DNA of 64,000 nt from Mobilibacterium timonense (GTDB taxonomy: Bacteria > Bacillota > Clostridia > Peptostreptococcales > Anaerovoracaceae), in assembly GCF_900155555.1 (NCBI RefSeq), contig NZ_FUHN01000008.1, positions 1 through 64,000 of the forward strand, written 5' to 3'. The notes beneath the pieces are model-generated. The model saw nothing but the letters and a program-made list of their open reading frames with translations, made no database searches and had not been told where the DNA came from. A program made the position numbers and the translations under genes. Shown here one piece after another: positions 60,478-64,000 of this stretch (position 1 is the first letter of the stretch; every line of letters starts with the position of its first letter).

Positions 60478-62418
60478 CTATGCCTCCTGGGCGGCATGCT
60501 CTGCGATGACCTTCTCCGCCAGGTTCCCAGGGAGTTCCTCATACTTGCAGAACTCCATCTCGAAGGAGCCTCTCGCCTGGGTCATGGCCCTCAGCTTGAT
60601 GGCGTAATCGAAGAGCTCTGACTGAGGCGCCTCTGCGCTGAGGACGGTCTTGCCGTTCTCGGCAGGCTCCATTCCCAGGATCCTGCCTCTCCTCTTGTTC
60701 ATGTCTCCCATCACGTCTCCCGTGTACTTCTCAGGAACGGTGATGGTCAGCTTCATGATAGGCTCGAGGAGACAAGGCTTTGCAGCCTTGATGCCCTTCT
60801 TGAAGGCGATGGAAGCGGCGATCTTGAATGACACCTCGTTGGAGTCCACCTCGTGATAGGAACCGTCGTAGAGAACGGCCTTAACGTTCACGACCTTGCA
60901 GCCCGCCAGAGGGCCCTTGTCCATACACTCTCTCAGTCCCTTCTCGACGGCAGGAACGTAGTTCTTCGGAACGGATCCGCCGAAGAGCTCCTCGGAGAAC
61001 TCGAACTCCTCCTTGGACGGGGAGAACCTGATGTGCACGTCTCCGTACTGGCCCGCGCCTCCGGACTGCTTCTTGTGCTTGCCCTGGACGTCCGACGTTC
61101 CCTTGATGGTCTCCCTGTAGGCGATCTTCTGAGGAACGATCTTCACGTCGACGCCATAGCGCTCCTTGAGCTTAGCCAGGATGATGTTGATATGCATGTC
61201 TCCCTGACCTCCCAGGAGAGACTGGTGGGTCTCACTGTTCCTCTCCAGAACGAAGGACGGATCCTCCTCGTTCAGCTTGTGGAGGGACTGGGCCATCTTC
61301 TCTTCGTCGTTCTTGTCCTTAGCCTCGATAGCAACGTAATAAGTAGGCTTAGGGAACTTGATAGGATCCAGCGTCACCGGCTTCGCCTTGAGGCACAGGG
61401 TGTCGCCTGTTCCGGTGTGCTGGAGCTTGGCCAGGGCCACGATGTCTCCCGCAGGGACCTCTGTGGCGGCCTCCTGGCTCTTTCCTCTCACGAAGAACAT
61501 GGATCCCAGCTTCTCTGTCTTCTGTGTCCTCGGGTTGTACATCTCCGCCCCGGACTTTACTGTCCCCGTGATCACCTTCGCATAGGAGATCTTTCCGAGG
61601 AAAGGATCCGCGATGGTCTTGAACACGTAGAGCAGTGGGTCCCTCTTCACGTCTGTAGGGATCTCTATCCTGTCTCCCGCGTTGTCTGTTGCCGGGTAAG
61701 GAGCGTGATCCTCCGGGTTCGGAACATACTTGGAGATGCACCTCAGCACCTCATCCACACCGTCGCCGCCTTCCAGGGCGGAGCACTTGATGATAGGAAC
61801 GATGTCGCCGTTGGCGATGCCCTCTCTCAGGCCGGTAGTGAACTCCTCCTCGGTGAACGGCTCATCGTTGAAGAACTTTTCCATTAGCTCCTCGGAGGCG
61901 CCTGCGACTGCCTCGTTCAGCGCGTCCTGATCGTCGTCTGTAACGACGGAGTTGCCGAATGTCTCCCTGATCTGAGCAACTACCGCATCCGCGTCGACGC
62001 CCGGCTTGTCCATCTTGTTCAGGACCATGAACTTAGGCGTGTGATACTTGCTGCACATCTCCCAGGCCTTTTCCGTTCCGACCTGGACTCCCTCGGCGGC
62101 GTCCACCATGATGATGGCGGCTCCTGCCGTGCTGAGAGCCGAGATGACCTCTCCCTCAAAGTCGAAAAATCCTGGAGTATCGAGGAAGTTGTACTTGTAC
62201 CCTTTGTATTCAACGGGAACCAGTGTGGTGTTGATGGAAAATTTCTTCTCTATTTCCATCTTGTCATAGTCGGATACAGTGTTTCCGTCCTCGACTCTTC
62301 CGAGTCTCTTGGTAACGCCGGTAGCCAGCAGTGCAGCTTCAATAAAAGTAGTCTTGCCGCAGCCTCCGTGTCCGAGAAGAACAACGTTTCTTACCTTGTC
62401 GCTGGAATATCCCTTCAT
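60478..62418 (-). CDS. EF-G-like translational GTPase (second EF-G)
   Basis: 646 residues from the ATG at 62418, preceded by GGAGGATCG; an upstream ATG is less well placed. P-loop GHGGCGKTTF (instead of [11 protein letters not shown]), DTPGFFDF (instead of DTPGHVDF) and NKMD; domains II-V are present, with QYGDVHIRFSP in domain IV and NKRRGRILGME in domain V. This matches the EF-G-like subgroup of unknown function found beside canonical EF-G in Firmicutes. The switch-2 His equivalent is replaced by Phe, so GTP hydrolysis may differ. No tetracycline-protection hallmark is evident. Confidence 0.92.
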   Translation of the reverse strand: MKGYSSDKVRNVVLLGHGGCGKTTFIEAALLATGVTKRLGRVEDGNTVSDYDKMEIEKKFSINTTLVPVEYKGYKYNFLDTPGFFDFEGEVISALSTAGAAIIMVDAAEGVQVGTEKAWEMCSKYHTPKFMVLNKMDKPGVDADAVVAQIRETFGNSVVTDDDQDALNEAVAGASEELMEKFFNDEPFTEEEFTTGLREGIANGDIVPIIKCSALEGGDGVDEVLRCISKYVPNPEDHAPYPATDNAGDRIEIPTDVKRDPLLYVFKTIADPFLGKISYAKVITGTVKSGAEMYNPRTQKTEKLGSMFFVRGKSQEAATEVPAGDIVALAKLQHTGTGDTLCLKAKPVTLDPIKFPKPTYYVAIEAKDKNDEEKMAQSLHKLNEEDPSFVLERNSETHQSLLGGQGDMHINIILAKLKERYGVDVKIVPQKIAYRETIKGTSDVQGKHKKQSGGAGQYGDVHIRFSPSKEEFEFSEELFGGSVPKNYVPAVEKGLRECMDKGPLAGCKVVNVKAVLYDGSYHEVDSNEVSFKIAASIAFKKGIKAAKPCLLEPIMKLTITVPEKYTGDVMGDMNKRRGRILGMEPAENGKTVLSAEAPQSELFDYAIKLRAMTQARGSFEMEFCKYEELPGNLAEKVIAEHAAQEA

Positions 62419-62477
62419 CTTCGATCCTCCAATCATTTTTGTTTATTTTTGCAGATTTATGCATAACCTGCGTTAAG

Positions 62478-62506
62478 ATTATATCAAACCGACAGCGGTA
62501 CTACAA
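62478..62506 (-). promoter_or_regulatory. Promoter of the EF-G-like gene
   Basis: On the minus strand TTGTAG (62501-62506) and perfect TATAAT (62478-62483), 17 bp apart, 60 bp before the start. Confidence 0.75.
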
Positions 62507-62541
62507 TTCCCCGGCGGTCAAATATCTATCTTCATGCGCGC

Positions 62542-63936
62542 CTAGAACTCCGCGTTCTTAGGCGTGCGAGGGAACGGCAGCACGTCTCTGATGTTGCTCA
62601 TCCCCGTGATGTACATGATGATCCTCTCGAATCCGAGACCGTACCCGGCGTGTTTCACGCCGCCGTACTTCCGGAGATCCATGTACCAGTCGTAACTGGA
62701 GCCGCCGATGCCCAGTTCCTCCATCCTTCTTGACAGCACGTCGAAGCGCTCTTCCCTCTGGCTTCCGCCGATGATCTCCCCGACTCCTGGCACAAGCATG
62801 TCGCATGCGGCCACGGTCTTCCCGTCGTCGTTGAGCCTCATGTAGAAGGCCTTGATGTCCTTAGGATAATCCGTCACGAAAATAGGCTTCTTGAACACCT
62901 CCTCCGTGAGGTATCTCTCGTGCTCGGTCTGCAGGTCGATGCCCCACTCTACAGGGTACTCGAACTTCCTGTCCGCCTTCTTGAGGATGTCCACGGCCTC
63001 GGTGTAGGTCACCCTGCGGAATTCCGAGTTCACTATGTGGTTCAGCCTGTCCAGAAGGCCCTTGTCGATGAACTTATTGAAGAACTCCATCTCCTCTGGA
63101 GCGTTCTCCAGAACGTAGCTGATGATGTACTTCACCATGTCCTCCGCCAGATCCATGTCGTCCTGAAGGTCGGCGAATGCGATCTCAGGCTCGATCATCC
63201 AGAACTCGGAGGCGTGGCGGGCGGTGTTGGAGTTCTCGGCCCTGAATGTAGGCCCGAACGTATAGACGTTCCTGAAGGCCAGTGCAAATGCCTCCGCCTC
63301 CAGCTGTCCGGATACGGTCAGGTTCGTCTCCTTGCCGAAGAAGTCCTGGGAATAGTCTATGGAGCCGTCTTCGTTCCTCGGGATGTTGTCCAGGTCGAGG
63401 GTGGTCACCTGGAACATCTCTCCTGCTCCCTCTGCGTCGCTTCCCGTGATCAGAGGAGCGTGGACGTATACGAAGTTCCTCTCCTGGAAAAATTTATGTA
63501 TGGCGTAGGCCACCAGGCTGCGCACCCTAAACACCGCGGAAAAGGTGTTGCTCCTCGGGCGCAGATGTGCGATCTCCCTGAGGAACTCCATGGAGTGGCG
63601 CTTGTTCTGGAGCGGGTAGTCGGCGTCCGATCCCGCCTCCACCACTATCTCCAGGGCCTTGATCTCAAAAGGCTGTTTGGCCTCCGGAGTAAGGCGGAAC
63701 ATGCCCCTGACCATGAGGCCGGAGGCCAGATGAGCCTTGGCTATCTCATCGTAGTTCTCGAGATCTTCGGCCTCGTAGACCACCTGCACCGGCTTGAAGA
63801 AGGTGCCATCGTTCAGCTCGATGAAGCCGAATTTCTTTGAATTTCGATTGTTCCTGATCCAGCCTCTCACCACGATCTCCTGATCGGCATACTTCTCACT
63901 GTTCCGAAACAACTCTCTGATCTCGATATCTTTCAT
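62542..63936 (-). CDS. asnS: Asparaginyl-tRNA synthetase
   Basis: 464 residues. OB-fold anticodon domain ([24 protein letters not shown]), class II motif 2 ([24 protein letters not shown]) and motif 3 ([15 protein letters not shown]); the C-terminal [11 protein letters not shown] end is typical of AsnRS. With GlnRS also present, both amide aminoacyl-tRNAs can be made directly. No T-box is visible in the 64 bp upstream that are in the window. Confidence 0.97.
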   Translation of the reverse strand: MKDIEIRELFRNSEKYADQEIVVRGWIRNNRNSKKFGFIELNDGTFFKPVQVVYEAEDLENYDEIAKAHLASGLMVRGMFRLTPEAKQPFEIKALEIVVEAGSDADYPLQNKRHSMEFLREIAHLRPRSNTFSAVFRVRSLVAYAIHKFFQERNFVYVHAPLITGSDAEGAGEMFQVTTLDLDNIPRNEDGSIDYSQDFFGKETNLTVSGQLEAEAFALAFRNVYTFGPTFRAENSNTARHASEFWMIEPEIAFADLQDDMDLAEDMVKYIISYVLENAPEEMEFFNKFIDKGLLDRLNHIVNSEFRRVTYTEAVDILKKADRKFEYPVEWGIDLQTEHERYLTEEVFKKPIFVTDYPKDIKAFYMRLNDDGKTVAACDMLVPGVGEIIGGSQREERFDVLSRRMEELGIGGSSYDWYMDLRKYGGVKHAGYGLGFERIIMYITGMSNIRDVLPFPRTPKNAEF

Positions 63937-63989
63937 AGATTGATTCCTTCCTACGGGTAAAATTTCTTAATATTGTCTCAACAAGACAA

Positions 63990-63995
63990 AGTATA
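63990..63995 (-). promoter_or_regulatory. Possible -10 element of asnS
   Basis: TATACT on the minus strand, 54 bp before asnS; the -35 would fall outside the window. Confidence 0.35.
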
Positions 63996-64000
63996 ACATA

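Overview
The window reads as chromosomal DNA of an anaerobic, Gram-positive-type Clostridia (Bacillota). The signs are a phosphate butyryltransferase, the L10-leader/rplJL/rpoBC arrangement, strong TTGACA/TATAAT promoters with AGGAGG ribosome sites, a lysine riboswitch on an NhaC-type carrier, ECF transporter parts, CarD, and a YacL-like PIN/TRAM protein. Base composition is moderately GC-rich by eye, except for an AT-rich patch near 21.85-22.5 kb. I cannot name the genus. Nearly all genes lie on the minus strand; only ldt, mntP, tRNA-Gly and trxA are on plus.

Layout. 1-316: tandem promoters and leader of a minus-strand transcript, most likely an rRNA operon running off the left edge. 317-8073: DUF308 membrane protein, pgeF, ptb, pentapeptide protein, L,D-transpeptidase, riboswitch-controlled NhaC-family carrier, mntP. 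8077-14453: cell-wall cluster (murE-like ligase, glnS, FHA-RodA/FtsW fusion, class B PBP). 14641-21122: operon of an acidic membrane protein and two ATPase-permease ABC proteins. 21183-22586: tRNA-Gly(CCC) followed by a tandem array of units that each begin with the tRNA 3' end, then a gene-poor AT-rich patch. 22718-28900: ecfA(A)-ecfT-trmB/aminotransferase operon, a tautomerase, an OCD-family reductase. 29049-29354: trxA.

29.5-50.4 kb is the expression core, reading leftward: cysS-mrnC-thyA-folA-rlmB, then rpmG-secE-nusG-rplK-rplA-(L10 leader)-rplJ-rplL, then rpoB-rpoC from its own promoter, then rpsL-rpsG-fusA-tuf from another, with terminators between blocks. 50.4-64 kb: a split chromate-type transporter pair, carD-yacL-ispDF-proS, a two-component system, radA, a second EF-G-like GTPase and asnS.

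The most unusual items are the tRNA-Gly repeat array, which resembles the E. coli tyrT repeats; an in-frame TrmB-aminotransferase fusion that keeps an internal Shine-Dalgarno site; a MurE-like ligase without the DAP-recognition motif; a single-chain double EcfA ATPase; and two families of dispersed small palindromes. No CRISPR array, intact insertion sequence, integrase or phage gene was seen. All assignments come from reading sequence and recalling family motifs; no database search was run.
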